From: CAYRTV01 sp046483285
GTDB lineage: Bacteria; Acidobacteriota; Aminicenantia; Aminicenantales; Aminicenantaceae
Reading direction: 5' to 3'
DNA: 46,808 bases
NCBI GenBank assembly: GCA_046483285.1
Contig: JAWODN010000003.1
Location: 1-46,808, forward strand
Numbering within the stretch: position 1 is the stretch's first letter; the number at the start of each line of letters is the position of its first letter. Positions 15,982 to 24,907 of this stretch are shown piece after piece. The notes under the pieces are model-generated. The model searched no databases. It worked only from the letters and a program-made list of their open reading frames with translations, and was not told the DNA's origin. The position numbers were made by a program, and so were the translations under genes.

Positions 15982-17256
15982 TTATGGATCGAAGCGTTTC
16001 AAAACCAGGCTGCCGTTGGTCCCGCCAAAACCAAAAGAGTTGGAAAGAGCATAGACAATTTCCGCCGGACGCATTTTATTCGGCACATAATCCAGGTCGC
16101 ATTCCGGATCCGGTGTTTCGTAATTGATGGTGGGGGGAATAATTTGATTCTTTAAAGCCAGCGCCGTGATCCCTGTTTCCAGCCCGCCGGCGGCACCCAA
16201 AAGATGGCCGCTCATGGATTTTGTCGAATTCACAGCCAGCTTCGAAGCATGCTCTTGAAATACCCGTTTTATGGCCATTGTCTCAATCTTATCATTCCAG
16301 GGTGTGGATGTCCCGTGGGCATTGATATACTGTACTTGCTGCGGAGTCAGCCGGGCATCTTCCAGGGCCTTTTTCATCACCAGAAAAGCACCGTCTCCGT
16401 TCGGATTTGGAGCTGAAACATGGTAGGCATCGCCGTTGAAAGCATAACCGGCGATTTCCGCATATATAAAAGCGTTCCGCCGCAGAGCAGATTCAAGCTC
16501 TTCTAAAAGAAGAATTCCAGCCCCTTCACTGACCACGAAACCATCCCGCTCTTTATCGAAAGGCCGGGAGGCTTTGTCCGGAGCCTCGTTCCTGGTGGAC
16601 AAGGCCCGCATGGCACAGAAACCGGCAACTCCCAGGGGCGTGATGGGAGCTTCCGCACCCCCGGCCAGCATTCTATCCGCATCCCCCCGGCTGATCAGAC
16701 GGTAGGAGTCGCCAATAGAATGCGTCCCTGTGGTGCAGGCGGTGGCATTCGCCATATTAGGGCCGCTCGACTTGGTGCGGATGGAGATTTGACCGGAGGC
16801 TTCGTTGATAATGGTGGATACCAGAAAAAAAGGCGAGACTCTTCCCGGCCCTTTCCGGATCAATGTTTTCAGCGTATCTTCGATCGACCCGATTCCTCCT
16901 ATTCCTGAGCCGACATAGACTCCGGTGCGGCCGCCTTCCAGCAGGGTCCGGTCAATTCCCGCATCCTGGACCGCCAGCTCAGCCGCGGCTACGGCATACT
17001 GAATAAACGGATCCATTTTCCGGGCTTCTTTTTTATCAATGAAATTCACCACATCGAAATTCTGAATTTCACCGGCGATTTTGCTGGAAAACCCCTCTGT
17101 GTCAAAACGGGAAATCAGACCGATTCCCGATTCCCCGTTTTGAACGGCATTCCAGTTGGCTTCAGCTCCAACGCCCAAAGGGGAAACCAGACCGATCCCG
17201 GTTATCACAACCCGGCGCTGTTCACACGTTCTCACTGGATTTTCAGATTGAATCAT
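15982..17256 (-). CDS. fabF: Beta-ketoacyl-ACP synthase II
   Basis: It condenses malonyl-ACP with a growing acyl-ACP in type II fatty acid synthesis. The Cys-His-His triad is present: the nucleophile in ANATACTTGTHSIGD (about 172), NAHGTSTPWND, and STKSMSGHLLGAAG. The C-terminus has the glycine-rich NSFGFGGTNGSLVLKRF. The length of 424 aa includes a short N-terminal extension (MIQSENPVRTCEQRR) compared with typical 410-415 aa FabF. No stronger internal ATG is seen before the conserved VVITGIGLVSPLG. It follows acpP by 19 bp. It is the last gene of the lipid cluster. Confidence 0.95.
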   Translation of the reverse strand: MIQSENPVRTCEQRRVVITGIGLVSPLGVGAEANWNAVQNGESGIGLISRFDTEGFSSKIAGEIQNFDVVNFIDKKEARKMDPFIQYAVAAAELAVQDAGIDRTLLEGGRTGVYVGSGIGGIGSIEDTLKTLIRKGPGRVSPFFLVSTIINEASGQISIRTKSSGPNMANATACTTGTHSIGDSYRLISRGDADRMLAGGAEAPITPLGVAGFCAMRALSTRNEAPDKASRPFDKERDGFVVSEGAGILLLEELESALRRNAFIYAEIAGYAFNGDAYHVSAPNPNGDGAFLVMKKALEDARLTPQQVQYINAHGTSTPWNDKIETMAIKRVFQEHASKLAVNSTKSMSGHLLGAAGGLETGITALALKNQIIPPTINYETPDPECDLDYVPNKMRPAEIVYALSNSFGFGGTNGSLVLKRFDP

Positions 17257-17275
17257 CTGTTAAATGGAGTTGAAT

Positions 17276-17518
17276 TCAGCTTATATGCTCCAAGACATAA
17301 TCCATGGCTTTTCCCACGGTGGTTAACTTTTCCGCCTCTTCGTCGGGGATATCCAGATCAAATTCATCTTCCAAGGCCATAACTAATTCCACCGTGTCCA
17401 AAGAATCCGCTCCAAGGTCATCAATAAAAGACGCTGCTTCGGTAACCTGATCTTCGTTGATACTCAATTTGTCCGAAACAATGGTTTTGATTTTTTCCAG
17501 AAGCTCTTCTCTCTCCAT
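17276..17518 (-). CDS. acpP: Acyl carrier protein
   Basis: This small acidic carrier holds acyl intermediates on a 4'-phosphopantetheine arm. The attachment serine is Ser39 in DDLGADSLDTVELVMALE. The length of 80 aa is normal. It lies between fabG and fabF, the usual place, with an AGGA-rich site just upstream. It probably serves both the fatty acid cycle and PlsX. Confidence 0.97.
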   Translation of the reverse strand: MEREELLEKIKTIVSDKLSINEDQVTEAASFIDDLGADSLDTVELVMALEDEFDLDIPDEEAEKLTTVGKAMDYVLEHIS

Positions 17519-17551
17519 CCTTTCCTCCTGTTAAATTTATTATCAAATCAC

Positions 17552-18292
17552 TCACATGTGCATTCCGCCGTTGACTCCCACAACCTGCCCGGTGATATAT
17601 GCCGCTTCATCCGATAAAAGAAACTTGATCGCGGCCGCCGCTTCCTCCGGCCGGCCGAATCTTTTCATGGGAATAAGCTGAACAAAACTGTCCTTGACGG
17701 ATTCCGGTAGATTCTTTGTCATATCCGTGGCGATATACCCGGGAGCCACCGCATTCACGGTGATCCCCCTCGAAGCCACTTCCCGGGCCAGGGATTTAGT
17801 GAATCCGATCACCCCCGCTTTAGAGGCGGAATAGTTTGTTTGGCCGGCGTTTCCCATCTGCCCCACCACCGAAGCCACATTGACTATCCTCCCATACCGG
17901 TTCCCTGCCAGATGACGGATCACCGCTTTAGTCAAATTGAAAACGCCCTTTAAATTCACGCTCAGAACCGCATCCCAATCCTCTTCTTTCATTCGCATCA
18001 ACAAAGCGTCACGGGTGATCCCGGCATTATTAACCAGACCGTGTATAGTTTTATGATGGTTGAGCATATGTTTCAGCGCATCCATCACCTTATCCATTTT
18101 GGAAACATCGGCTTCATAAGCGGCCGCTTTGCCGCCTTGCCCGCAGATCTCACCGGCAACCGCATCCAGTTTTTCCTTTTGAATGTCCAAAAGAAGAATT
18201 TCCGCATCCAGCCGCGCCAGTTCCAAGGCAACGGCCTTGCCGATGCCCTGGGACGCCCCGGTGACAATAAACCTTTTCCCATTAAAATTCAT
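17552..18292 (-). CDS. fabG: 3-oxoacyl-ACP reductase
   Basis: This NADPH-dependent short-chain dehydrogenase reduces 3-oxoacyl-ACP. The cofactor motif is VTGASQGIGKAVALELA (about 8-24), the structural NNAG is near 86, and the catalytic Ser-Tyr-Lys lies in NVASVVGQMGNAGQTNYSASK (about 136-157). The C-terminus ITGQVVGVNGGMHM is typical of FabG. Its ATG overlaps the plsX stop by one base (TGATG), so translation is coupled. fabH and fabD, which often lie between plsX and fabG, are absent. Confidence 0.95.
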   Translation of the reverse strand: MNFNGKRFIVTGASQGIGKAVALELARLDAEILLLDIQKEKLDAVAGEICGQGGKAAAYEADVSKMDKVMDALKHMLNHHKTIHGLVNNAGITRDALLMRMKEEDWDAVLSVNLKGVFNLTKAVIRHLAGNRYGRIVNVASVVGQMGNAGQTNYSASKAGVIGFTKSLAREVASRGITVNAVAPGYIATDMTKNLPESVKDSFVQLIPMKRFGRPEEAAAAIKFLLSDEAAYITGQVVGVNGGMHM

Positions 18293-19305
18293 CAGGCTCT
18301 CGCTCCATGTAAGGCTCCTGCGGTCCGCTCAAGTCTTTTTCTTATGTTTTCCTGGACTTTCCCTTTCACATAATCCTGCGCCAGGCGGATGGCGTTTTTA
18401 ACAGCCACTGGATTCGACCGGCCGTGGCCCACGATGCAGACCCCGTCAATACCCAAAAGATGGGCACCGCCGTATTCAGAATAATCCACCTTCTTATATA
18501 ATTTTTTCAAATGGCGTTTCATCAGTAAAAATCCGAGCTTGGCGAAAATATTTTTCATGATCTCGTTTTTCGCCATATTCGCAAATGTGTCAATAACACC
18601 TTCGCTGGTTTTCAATGCGATGTTCCCTGTAAATCCATCTGTGACAATGACATCCGCTTTTCCGGAATAAATATCCTTCCCTTCAATATTTCCAATGAAA
18701 TTTATATCCGACGCCGACAGACGTTCATAGACATCCTTGGTCAGCTCATTGCCTTTGGTGTTTTCCTCCCCGATGCTCATCAGCGCGACGCGGGGGTTTT
18801 CAATTCCCAACGCGCTTTGCATAAAAATCTCCCCCATAATCGCGAACTGCTCCAGATTTTCAGGCGAGCAGTTGACGTTAGCGCCCACATCGGTGAGAAG
18901 AGTCAATCCCTTCAGAGTAGGGACGAGCAGGGCCAAGGAAGGACGCTCCACTCCTTCAAGCGCTCCCAGGACTTGTTTTGATATGTAGACAACCGCCCCG
19001 GTGTTTCCCATGCTGACGAAAGCGTCGGCCTTCTTTTCTTTGACCAGCTGGGTCCCGACCAGGATGGATGATCTTTTCTTCCTGCGGAATGACAAAAGCC
19101 CTTCGCTCATGCCGATGCTTTCAGTGGCATTAACGATTTTGATCCGGGCTGCGCTCTGGTCCTGCGCTGAAAGTTCCTTTTGGATAAGCTCCTCCGACCC
19201 CACCAATAAAATGTCAATGTCGAATTCACGAGCGGCGCTCAAGGCTCCCGCAACAGACACAACAGGGCCGAAATCCCCCCCCATGGCATCGACCGCGATC
19301 CTCAT
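18292..19305 (-). CDS. plsX: Phosphate acyltransferase PlsX
   Basis: It converts acyl-ACP to acyl-phosphate for phospholipid synthesis at the membrane. The start MRIAVDAMGGDFGPV is diagnostic. LLTDVGANVNCSPENL, GNIEGKDIYSGKADVIVTDGFTGNIALK and GAHLLGIDGVCIVGHGRS are conserved blocks. The length of 337 aa is normal. GGGAGA precedes the ATG. It lies 15 bp after rpmF in the common yceD-rpmF-plsX-fab order. Confidence 0.96.
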   Translation of the reverse strand: MRIAVDAMGGDFGPVVSVAGALSAAREFDIDILLVGSEELIQKELSAQDQSAARIKIVNATESIGMSEGLLSFRRKKRSSILVGTQLVKEKKADAFVSMGNTGAVVYISKQVLGALEGVERPSLALLVPTLKGLTLLTDVGANVNCSPENLEQFAIMGEIFMQSALGIENPRVALMSIGEENTKGNELTKDVYERLSASDINFIGNIEGKDIYSGKADVIVTDGFTGNIALKTSEGVIDTFANMAKNEIMKNIFAKLGFLLMKRHLKKLYKKVDYSEYGGAHLLGIDGVCIVGHGRSNPVAVKNAIRLAQDYVKGKVQENIRKRLERTAGALHGARA

Positions 19306-19320
19306 TATTTCTCCCTTAAA

Positions 19321-19503
19321 TCAGTCTTCCGCACCCTCGATAACCTGGCGTCCCTTGTAATGCCCGCATTCGGGGCAGGCCCGGTGGGGAAGTTTGGGAT
19401 GGCCGCAATTGGAACACAAAGACAGAGAAGGAACGCCGATAGCATGGTGAGCCCGTTTTTTGTTTTTTCTTGAATGTGAGTGTCTTCTTTTTGGATTAGC
19501 CAT
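19321..19503 (-). CDS. rpmF: Ribosomal protein L32, zinc-binding form
   Basis: A 60-residue large-subunit protein. The basic N-terminus MANPKRRHSHSRKNKKRAHH is typical. Four cysteines in CSNCGHPKLPHRACPECGHY form a zinc ribbon (the C+ form). Organisms with C+ L32 sometimes carry a zinc-free paralogue used under zinc limitation; none is seen here. Its start overlaps the yceD stop region by 8 bp. Confidence 0.97.
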   Translation of the reverse strand: MANPKRRHSHSRKNKKRAHHAIGVPSLSLCSNCGHPKLPHRACPECGHYKGRQVIEGAED

Positions 19504-20029
19504 TTTCTCTTTTATCTTTCAAAAAATTTTTTAATTTATCCAGCCTGGGGTCGGTTTGATCGACGGCACAGCTGCAGTGTCCTTCATCCACAACTTGTCC
19601 GCAAACGGGGCAAATCCCCCGGCAGTCTTTTGAACAAAGCGGGCGGACAGGGAAAGTCAAGTTCAATTGCTCAAGGACAACGTCTTTCAAATCGATTTCA
19701 CGGCTGTAATAAAAAAGCTTATTTAAATCTTCATCTTCCAGTTGTTCCTTGATCTCTTCCAATTCTTCCGGCAGGTAAACCAGATTGAACGCCGAATCCA
19801 CATGAAACTCATAGGATGAAAGGCACCGGCAGCAGATAAAACTGATCCGGGTTTGAATGCGGCCTTTAATCAAGAGCTCTTCGCCCAGCCGCCTCGCCGA
19901 AACTTCAGCCTGCACCGGTTCAATCAAAACAGCGTCCTCTTCCACCAGCTCGGAATTGAAGAATTCAAAGTCTTTTCTGATGTCCAAACCATCTTCCGGC
20001 AATCTGTCGATATTTATAATCATTGGCAT
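19496..20029 (-). CDS. yceD: YceD/DUF177 family protein
   Basis: DUF177 proteins are regularly encoded just before rpmF. In plants and bacteria they are linked to large-subunit rRNA accumulation, though the mechanism is not settled. This 177-aa version has CCRCLSSYEF (about 72-81) and a C-terminal cysteine group (CSKDCRGICPVCG...CSC) that looks like a metal-binding knuckle. The conserved PVRPLCSKDCRGICPVCG fixes the family. The start at 20029 is supported only by a distant AGGAG. It is the first gene of the yceD-rpmF-plsX-fabG-acpP-fabF series. Confidence 0.88.
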   Translation of the reverse strand: MPMIINIDRLPEDGLDIRKDFEFFNSELVEEDAVLIEPVQAEVSARRLGEELLIKGRIQTRISFICCRCLSSYEFHVDSAFNLVYLPEELEEIKEQLEDEDLNKLFYYSREIDLKDVVLEQLNLTFPVRPLCSKDCRGICPVCGQVVDEGHCSCAVDQTDPRLDKLKNFLKDKRENG

Positions 20030-20054
20030 TCTCTGTTTTTTGTCTCTCCTGATT

Positions 20055-20122
20055 TATTCATAAAAAATTGCGGTAAAGGCGCCCCGCACCTGCGGCAGTC
20101 CCGGGCTGCTCATTACCCAGGC
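20055..20122 (+). repeat. Interspersed repeat remnant upstream of yceD and polA
   Basis: TTATTCATAAAAAATTGCGG is followed by inverse module E (cgccccgcacctgcggcag...ctcattacccagg). It lies in the 405-bp divergent gap between yceD and polA. The rest of the gap (20123-20400) holds a TTTCCCC/GGGGAAA dyad near 20326-20343 and no credible gene. Confidence 0.6.
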
Positions 20123-20409
20123 CTCTAAAAGCCTCAAAAAAGTCACTCTATTATAACATTTTGCTTTCCTTTGTCAATGAAAGGTGCGGCCGGATGAGCC
20201 TCTCCAAAACCGTGACAATTATAAGGAATGAGAAAGAGACAGATGATGGATTGACGGCCCGTTTGGAGACTGAGCGGGCACGGCACCTCTCCGCGGGAAA
20301 GGAAAGCGAAGCCGGAAGCGGAGAGGATTTCCCCGCCGGGGAAAACTCATGCAAAGAAGGGGGATCCGGCCGCGCCGGAAAGAAGCTGTTTTCTCCAGCG
20401 CAGATCGGT

Positions 20410-20415
20410 TATAAT
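20410..20415 (+). promoter_or_regulatory. Putative -10 box of polA
   Basis: A perfect TATAAT lies 19 bp before the polA ATG. The -35 region (CTGTTT near 20386-20391) is poor. GGCAGGAAATAAAC just before the ATG would be the ribosome binding site. Confidence 0.4.
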
Positions 20416-20434
20416 GTGACGGCAGGAAATAAAC

Positions 20435-23113
20435 ATGCCGGGAAAAAAACTCATTTTCATCGACGGCAATTCTCTGCTGTACCGTTCGTATTATGCCATT
20501 CGGAATTTAACCAATTCCCGGGGGTTTCCCACCAATGCCATTTTCGGCTTCCTGTCGACCCTGCGAAAAATATTGAAAGAAGAAAATCCTCATTACCTGG
20601 GGATTGTCTTTGACTCGCGGGGACCGACGGCCCGGCACGAATTGTTCGAGGATTATAAAGCCCACCGCAAGCCCATGCCGGAAGACCTGGTGCCGCAGAT
20701 CCCCAAGCTGAAACAAATTCTCCAGGCTATGAACATCCCCTTATACCAAAAAACCGGATATGAAGGTGATGATCTATTGGGCACCTTATCCCGAAAAGCC
20801 GCCGAACATAATATCCATTCGGTCATTTTGACCAATGATAAAGACCTTTATCAGCTGGCGGACCAAAACATCTCCGTTTATCATGTCGCCAAAGATAAAC
20901 ATCTCAATGAAGCCGACATAAAAGAAGAATTCGGCGTGGAACCCCGTCAGGTTAAAGACGTGCTGGCTCTTTGGGGTGATCCCTCGGATAATATCCCCGG
21001 AATCCAGGGGATTGGAGAGAAAACCGCAAAGAAACTGATCCAAACCTTCGGCTCTTTGGACGCCTTGCTTGAAAATTTGGATGCCGTCAAAAACATCCGG
21101 GTGAAAAAAAACATCCGTCAGCAGAAAGACCGGTTGGCATTAAGCCGGAAACTTGCAGAAATCTCCCGTGATCTTCCCCTGGATTTCCATTTGAAAGATT
21201 TTGAAATAACCGATCCTGATTATGATAAGCTTTTGCCTCTTTTGCAGGAACTGGATTTCACTTCTCTTTTATCCCAATACCTGCAGGAAAAAGGGAACGG
21301 CCAAAAAACAAAGTGCCGTCTTATTCTTGAGGAAAAGGAATTGGACCGGCTGATAACCAAGATCAAACAAGCCGGACGGGTTTCCGTCGATACGGAGACA
21401 GACAGCCTTTTCCCCACCCGCGCCCGGCTTATCGGCATGTCTTTCGCCGTTAAACCTCATTCCGCTTGGTACCTTCCCCTGCGTCATGACTATCTGGGGG
21501 CTCCCCGGCAAATTCCGGTGGAGACCGCCTTGTCGCGTTTGAAGCCGGTGCTTGCCGATCCGGAAATAAAGAAAATCGGGCAAAACATAAAATATGATGT
21601 CATTGTTACAAGACGGGAAAACATTCCGCTGAACGGTATCGAACTCGATTCCATGGTGCTCTCCTATCTGGCCGATCCCAACCGGGGCAAACACAATCTG
21701 GATTCCCTGGCGGTGGAGCTATTAAATGTCACCCCCACATCCTTCGCGGAAATCACGGGAAAAGGAAAAAACGCGCGGACGATGAATGCCGTAGATATCG
21801 AAGAAGCGGGACCCTATGCCTGTGAGGACGCTGATCTTGCCCTTCAATTGAGCGAGCGGCTATGGCCCCGTATCCAAAAGAAAAACCTGGCATCCCTTTA
21901 CCATGACATCGAAAAACCCTTGATCGGCGTTCTGGCGGATATGGAAATTTGGGGGATAAAAATCGATCCTGATTCCATGAACCGCTTGTCCCGGGAGCTT
22001 GAGCAAGACATGAAAACACTTGAGGGTAAAATTTATGACCTGGCCCAGGAAGAATTCAACATCAATTCTCCACGCCAATTATCCCGGATTCTTTTTGAAA
22101 AATTAAAGCTGCCCCCCTCAAAAAAAACCAAAAAAACCGGAGGCTACTCCACTGGGTTCAGCGTGCTGAATGAACTGGCGGGATCCAGCTCTATCGCCCG
22201 CTTCACCCTTGAATACCGCCGGCTCGCCAAACTCAAATCCAGCTACGCGGATACGCTTCCCGTTCTGATCAACCCGGAGACAGGCCGTATTCACACCTCA
22301 TACAATCAGACTGTTGCCGCCACAGGACGGTTATCCAGCAGTGATCCCAACCTCCAAAACATCCCAACCCGGGGAGAATGGGGCCGCCGTTTCCGATCGG
22401 CCTTTATTCCGGAAAAGGGGAATCTGTTTCTCTGCGCCGATTATTCCCAAATTGAACTCCGCATTCTGGCTCATTTATCCGGGGACCCCCGGCTGATGGA
22501 AACCTTTCAGCAGGACCGGGACATCCACCGCGAAACAGCCCTTCACGTTTTTGGAGATGAATCGCTCCTTTCCCCTGAAGAAATCCGCCGGCGGGCTAAA
22601 ATAATCAATTTCAGCATTATTTACGGCACCTCGGCTTTTTCCCTGGCCAAAGAGCTGGAAACCAGTCCCGGTGAAGCTCAAAATTTTATCTCCCGCTATT
22701 TTGAAAAACATCCCGCCGTGCGGAATTATTTGGACCTATGTGTGGAGTCCGCCCGCGAAAAAGGATACTCCGAAACCTTGATGGGCCGGCGCCGGGAGAT
22801 TCCTGAATTGAAGCAGTCCAACAAAATGGTCCAGGAGGCCGGACGCAGAATCGCCCTTAACACCCCTATTCAAGGCGCGGCCGCCGACCTCATAAAAATG
22901 GCCATGATTCAAATTTGGAAAGACATCCAATCCCGCGGTTTCTCCACCCGCATGGTGCTGCAGGTTCATGACGAACTGGTGTTTGAAGTTCCGGACAATG
23001 AAAAAGAATTGATGGAATCCCTGGTGAGGGAGCGGATGGAAAACGTTTTCGCCTTGAACGTGCCGCTCAAAGTTCATCTGGGCTGGGGAATCAACTGGTG
23101 GGAAGCAAAATAA
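20435..23113 (+). CDS. polA: DNA polymerase I
   Basis: It fills gaps and removes RNA primers during replication and repair. All three domains are present. The 5' nuclease (about 1-290) has FIDGNSLLYRSYYA, YEGDDLLGTLS and the helix-hairpin-helix GIQGIGEKTAKKLI. A 3'-5' exonuclease domain follows; its DxE motif (VSVDTETDSL, about 316-325), NIKYDV and CEDADLALQL suggest that proofreading is active. The polymerase carries DYSQIELRILAHLSGD (about 668-683), the O-helix RRRAKIINFSIIYG, and LQVHDELVFEV near 843. The length of 892 aa is normal. It is a single-gene unit converging with the GNAT-like gene. Confidence 0.97.
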   Translation: MPGKKLIFIDGNSLLYRSYYAIRNLTNSRGFPTNAIFGFLSTLRKILKEENPHYLGIVFDSRGPTARHELFEDYKAHRKPMPEDLVPQIPKLKQILQAMNIPLYQKTGYEGDDLLGTLSRKAAEHNIHSVILTNDKDLYQLADQNISVYHVAKDKHLNEADIKEEFGVEPRQVKDVLALWGDPSDNIPGIQGIGEKTAKKLIQTFGSLDALLENLDAVKNIRVKKNIRQQKDRLALSRKLAEISRDLPLDFHLKDFEITDPDYDKLLPLLQELDFTSLLSQYLQEKGNGQKTKCRLILEEKELDRLITKIKQAGRVSVDTETDSLFPTRARLIGMSFAVKPHSAWYLPLRHDYLGAPRQIPVETALSRLKPVLADPEIKKIGQNIKYDVIVTRRENIPLNGIELDSMVLSYLADPNRGKHNLDSLAVELLNVTPTSFAEITGKGKNARTMNAVDIEEAGPYACEDADLALQLSERLWPRIQKKNLASLYHDIEKPLIGVLADMEIWGIKIDPDSMNRLSRELEQDMKTLEGKIYDLAQEEFNINSPRQLSRILFEKLKLPPSKKTKKTGGYSTGFSVLNELAGSSSIARFTLEYRRLAKLKSSYADTLPVLINPETGRIHTSYNQTVAATGRLSSSDPNLQNIPTRGEWGRRFRSAFIPEKGNLFLCADYSQIELRILAHLSGDPRLMETFQQDRDIHRETALHVFGDESLLSPEEIRRRAKIINFSIIYGTSAFSLAKELETSPGEAQNFISRYFEKHPAVRNYLDLCVESAREKGYSETLMGRRREIPELKQSNKMVQEAGRRIALNTPIQGAAADLIKMAMIQIWKDIQSRGFSTRMVLQVHDELVFEVPDNEKELMESLVRERMENVFALNVPLKVHLGWGINWWEAK

Positions 23114-23116
23114 ACG

Positions 23117-23199
23117 GTTCCGGTTTGGCCGGAAGATGCCTGCAGGGATTCTTCGCTGCTATGCGCCTCAGAATGATACATCCGGCCATTTCCCGGAAC
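23117..23199. terminator. Large palindrome between convergent genes, possible bidirectional terminator
   Basis: GTTCCGGtttGGCCGGA (23117-23133) and TCCGGCCatttcCCGGAAC (23181-23199) pair as a long stem. The loop contains gggattcttcgctgc and cctcagaatgatac, parts of the common GTCATTCTGAGG-type repeat. It fills most of the 109 bp between the polA stop and the end of the opposing gene. No clear U-tract follows either side. Confidence 0.45.
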
Positions 23200-23222
23200 A
23201 CCATTCAAATAGAGAAGACCCA

Positions 23223-24347
23223 TCACAGGGATTTTTGATAGACCCGGAAACGCTTATATATTTCACCGCCCATGCGCTCCATTTCAGCCCGCACCTTGAC
23301 GTTGGTTTCCATTTCATGATGGGTATCCAGGACTTCCATGCCGGCTTCCTGTGCGCTTTTCAACATATCCACACCCATGAGAACATCCAGCCCCCTGCCC
23401 CGGAATGGTTCTTTAACCGCGCCCAAGAGCAAATCCAGCTGCTTGGTTTTTTTTGACTCCCGCAGGATCTTGAATATTCCGAATGGAAAAAGCCGGCCGC
23501 GGGCTTTGCGGATTCCTTCCGCCAGATTGGGCATTCCCACGATAAACGCCACCGGCTCGTTTTGATGCTCAACCACTTTCACAAAACGGGGGTCCAGCAG
23601 AGGCAGATACCTTTTAGCCAGCGCCGCCATTTCCTCTTCCTCCAGGGGAACAAATCCATAAATCCGGCTTCCCGCGTAACTCTCGTTCATTAAATGCAGA
23701 ACCGGTTTGATCCATGGTTTCAATTGCTTTTTTTTGGTGAATTCCAGAATCTTGAATTTTCCTTTCCGCTTGACCCTCTCAAAAATCTTTAAATAAAATT
23801 CTGGCAATTTCTCCGGAACCTCGATTTTATAAACCACATAATCAATGTCCTTGACATACCCCATTTTCTCTATTTTTCCCGGCATCCATTCAAAATTGTA
23901 ATAGTCGGGAATGGTGACGGGACTGCTGAATCCCTCTATTAAGAAACCTTCCGGGTCCTGGTCGGAGAAACCATACGGACCGACGATGCGGTTCATCCCT
24001 TTTTCCCGGGCCCAATTTTCCACCCGGGTTAATAATGCCTGGATCACCTCATCATCCTCCCGCGTTTCCAAGTATGCAAACCGGGCTGTTTTATTCCCGC
24101 TGAATTCATTGTAGCGCCGGTTTATGATCCCCATGACCCGGCCCGCGGCTTTTTTCCCGCGGTAAGCCAAAAGCATTATGGTATCACTGTATGAAAAGGC
24201 CCGGTTTTTGCCGGGATTAAAATAATTCCGCTCATCCATATAAATAGGCGGGACCCAGCCTGGGCGGCCGGCATGAATCTTCTCGGGAAGATAGATAAAA
24301 GTCTTTCGGTCTTTCCTGCCCTGAACTTCCTTGACGGTCAAGCTCAT
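23223..24347 (-). CDS. GNAT-like N-acetyltransferase family protein
   Basis: A cytosolic 374-aa protein of a family seen widely in Bacteroidota and related bacteria and annotated as GNAT-type; its substrate is unknown. The first half contains VPPIYMDERNYFNPGKNRAF and NRIVGPYGFSDQDPEGFLIEG. The second half has the acetyl-CoA-binding-like pattern LLLGAVKEPFRGRGLDVLMG (about 309-328), then THHEMETNVKVRAEMERMGG, typical of the GNAT C-terminal helix. AAGGAAG precedes the ATG. It is a single gene, separated from the rnf operon by a 619-bp repeat-filled gap. Confidence 0.75.
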   Translation of the reverse strand: MSLTVKEVQGRKDRKTFIYLPEKIHAGRPGWVPPIYMDERNYFNPGKNRAFSYSDTIMLLAYRGKKAAGRVMGIINRRYNEFSGNKTARFAYLETREDDEVIQALLTRVENWAREKGMNRIVGPYGFSDQDPEGFLIEGFSSPVTIPDYYNFEWMPGKIEKMGYVKDIDYVVYKIEVPEKLPEFYLKIFERVKRKGKFKILEFTKKKQLKPWIKPVLHLMNESYAGSRIYGFVPLEEEEMAALAKRYLPLLDPRFVKVVEHQNEPVAFIVGMPNLAEGIRKARGRLFPFGIFKILRESKKTKQLDLLLGAVKEPFRGRGLDVLMGVDMLKSAQEAGMEVLDTHHEMETNVKVRAEMERMGGEIYKRFRVYQKSL

Positions 24348-24376
24348 TCTTGTCTTTCTTCCTTTTTGCCCGCCCA

Positions 24377-24757
24377 GTCTGACCTGTTGATTCGCCTGGT
24401 CTATATCTTAGAAAATGACAGCTCCGCTGTCATCCTGAGGCCTGCGAAGCAGGCCGTGAGGATCTTATTCGGCTTCGTTAGATAAGCCGGTTCCGACTCA
24501 TTAGCCGAGGCACTCTAAGGTTCCCGCCGCTTCGCTCCCCGGGACGACATGCCGCTTTGTCATTGCGAGGCTTGCGCCCGCAAGCCGTAGCAATCCCTTC
24601 CTGCCTCGTGAAAGCAGAACCCACCGCCCATACGAGGCAGTCTGTCATTCCGAGGCACGGCGTGTCTCGGAATGACAGACTCAAAAGTGCTCCGCTCCGG
24701 GAATGACATTGAAATCATTTTCATGGTTCGTGGTGTATTATACACATGATTAATTCA
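24377..24757 (+). repeat. Interspersed repeat block (module C copy 1 plus module A)
   Basis: A degenerate CTGACCTG...CGCCTGG end leads into module C (24407-24701). This is a 295-bp palindrome-rich unit with GACAGC/GCTGTC, GGCCTGCGAAGCAGGCC, GCTTGCGCCCGCAAGC and two CATTCCGAGGC/CTCGGAATG arms. Module A (24711-24757) follows, with the perfect dyad GTGTATTATACAC, and ends in TTCA. Module C recurs at exactly the same length at 43791-44085, again followed by module A. Confidence 0.8.
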
Positions 24758-24861
24758 TAAAAAAATGGTGATGTTTTTGTAATCTTTTTCTTATCAGCGA
24801 TATTCATCATTCCTATTGAATACGCCATCCCTCTCTTTCCCTTAGTCCAGTTTTTATATTA
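24758..24861 (+). mobile_element. Degraded copy of the 119-bp inverted-repeat unit
   Basis: It starts TAAAAAAATGGTGAT right after TTCA and shares TCAGCGATATTCATCATT with the copy at 42946-43064. It ends TTTTTATATTA followed by cccgacccggcc, a decayed form of the usual right end and module D start. The right inverted repeat is no longer recognisable as perfect. Confidence 0.5.
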
Positions 24862-24907
24862 CCCGACCCGGCCATAAAAGGCAAAATGAAAAATTAGAAA
24901 ATAGATG

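Noticed and set aside
20161..20613. Open frame of 150 codons overlapping the start of polA
   Set aside because: It runs out of frame into the conserved polA N-terminus and has no recognisable domain.
24377..24757. CRISPR array
   Set aside because: The repeats here are palindromic units of differing sequence, without regular direct repeats, equal spacers or cas genes.
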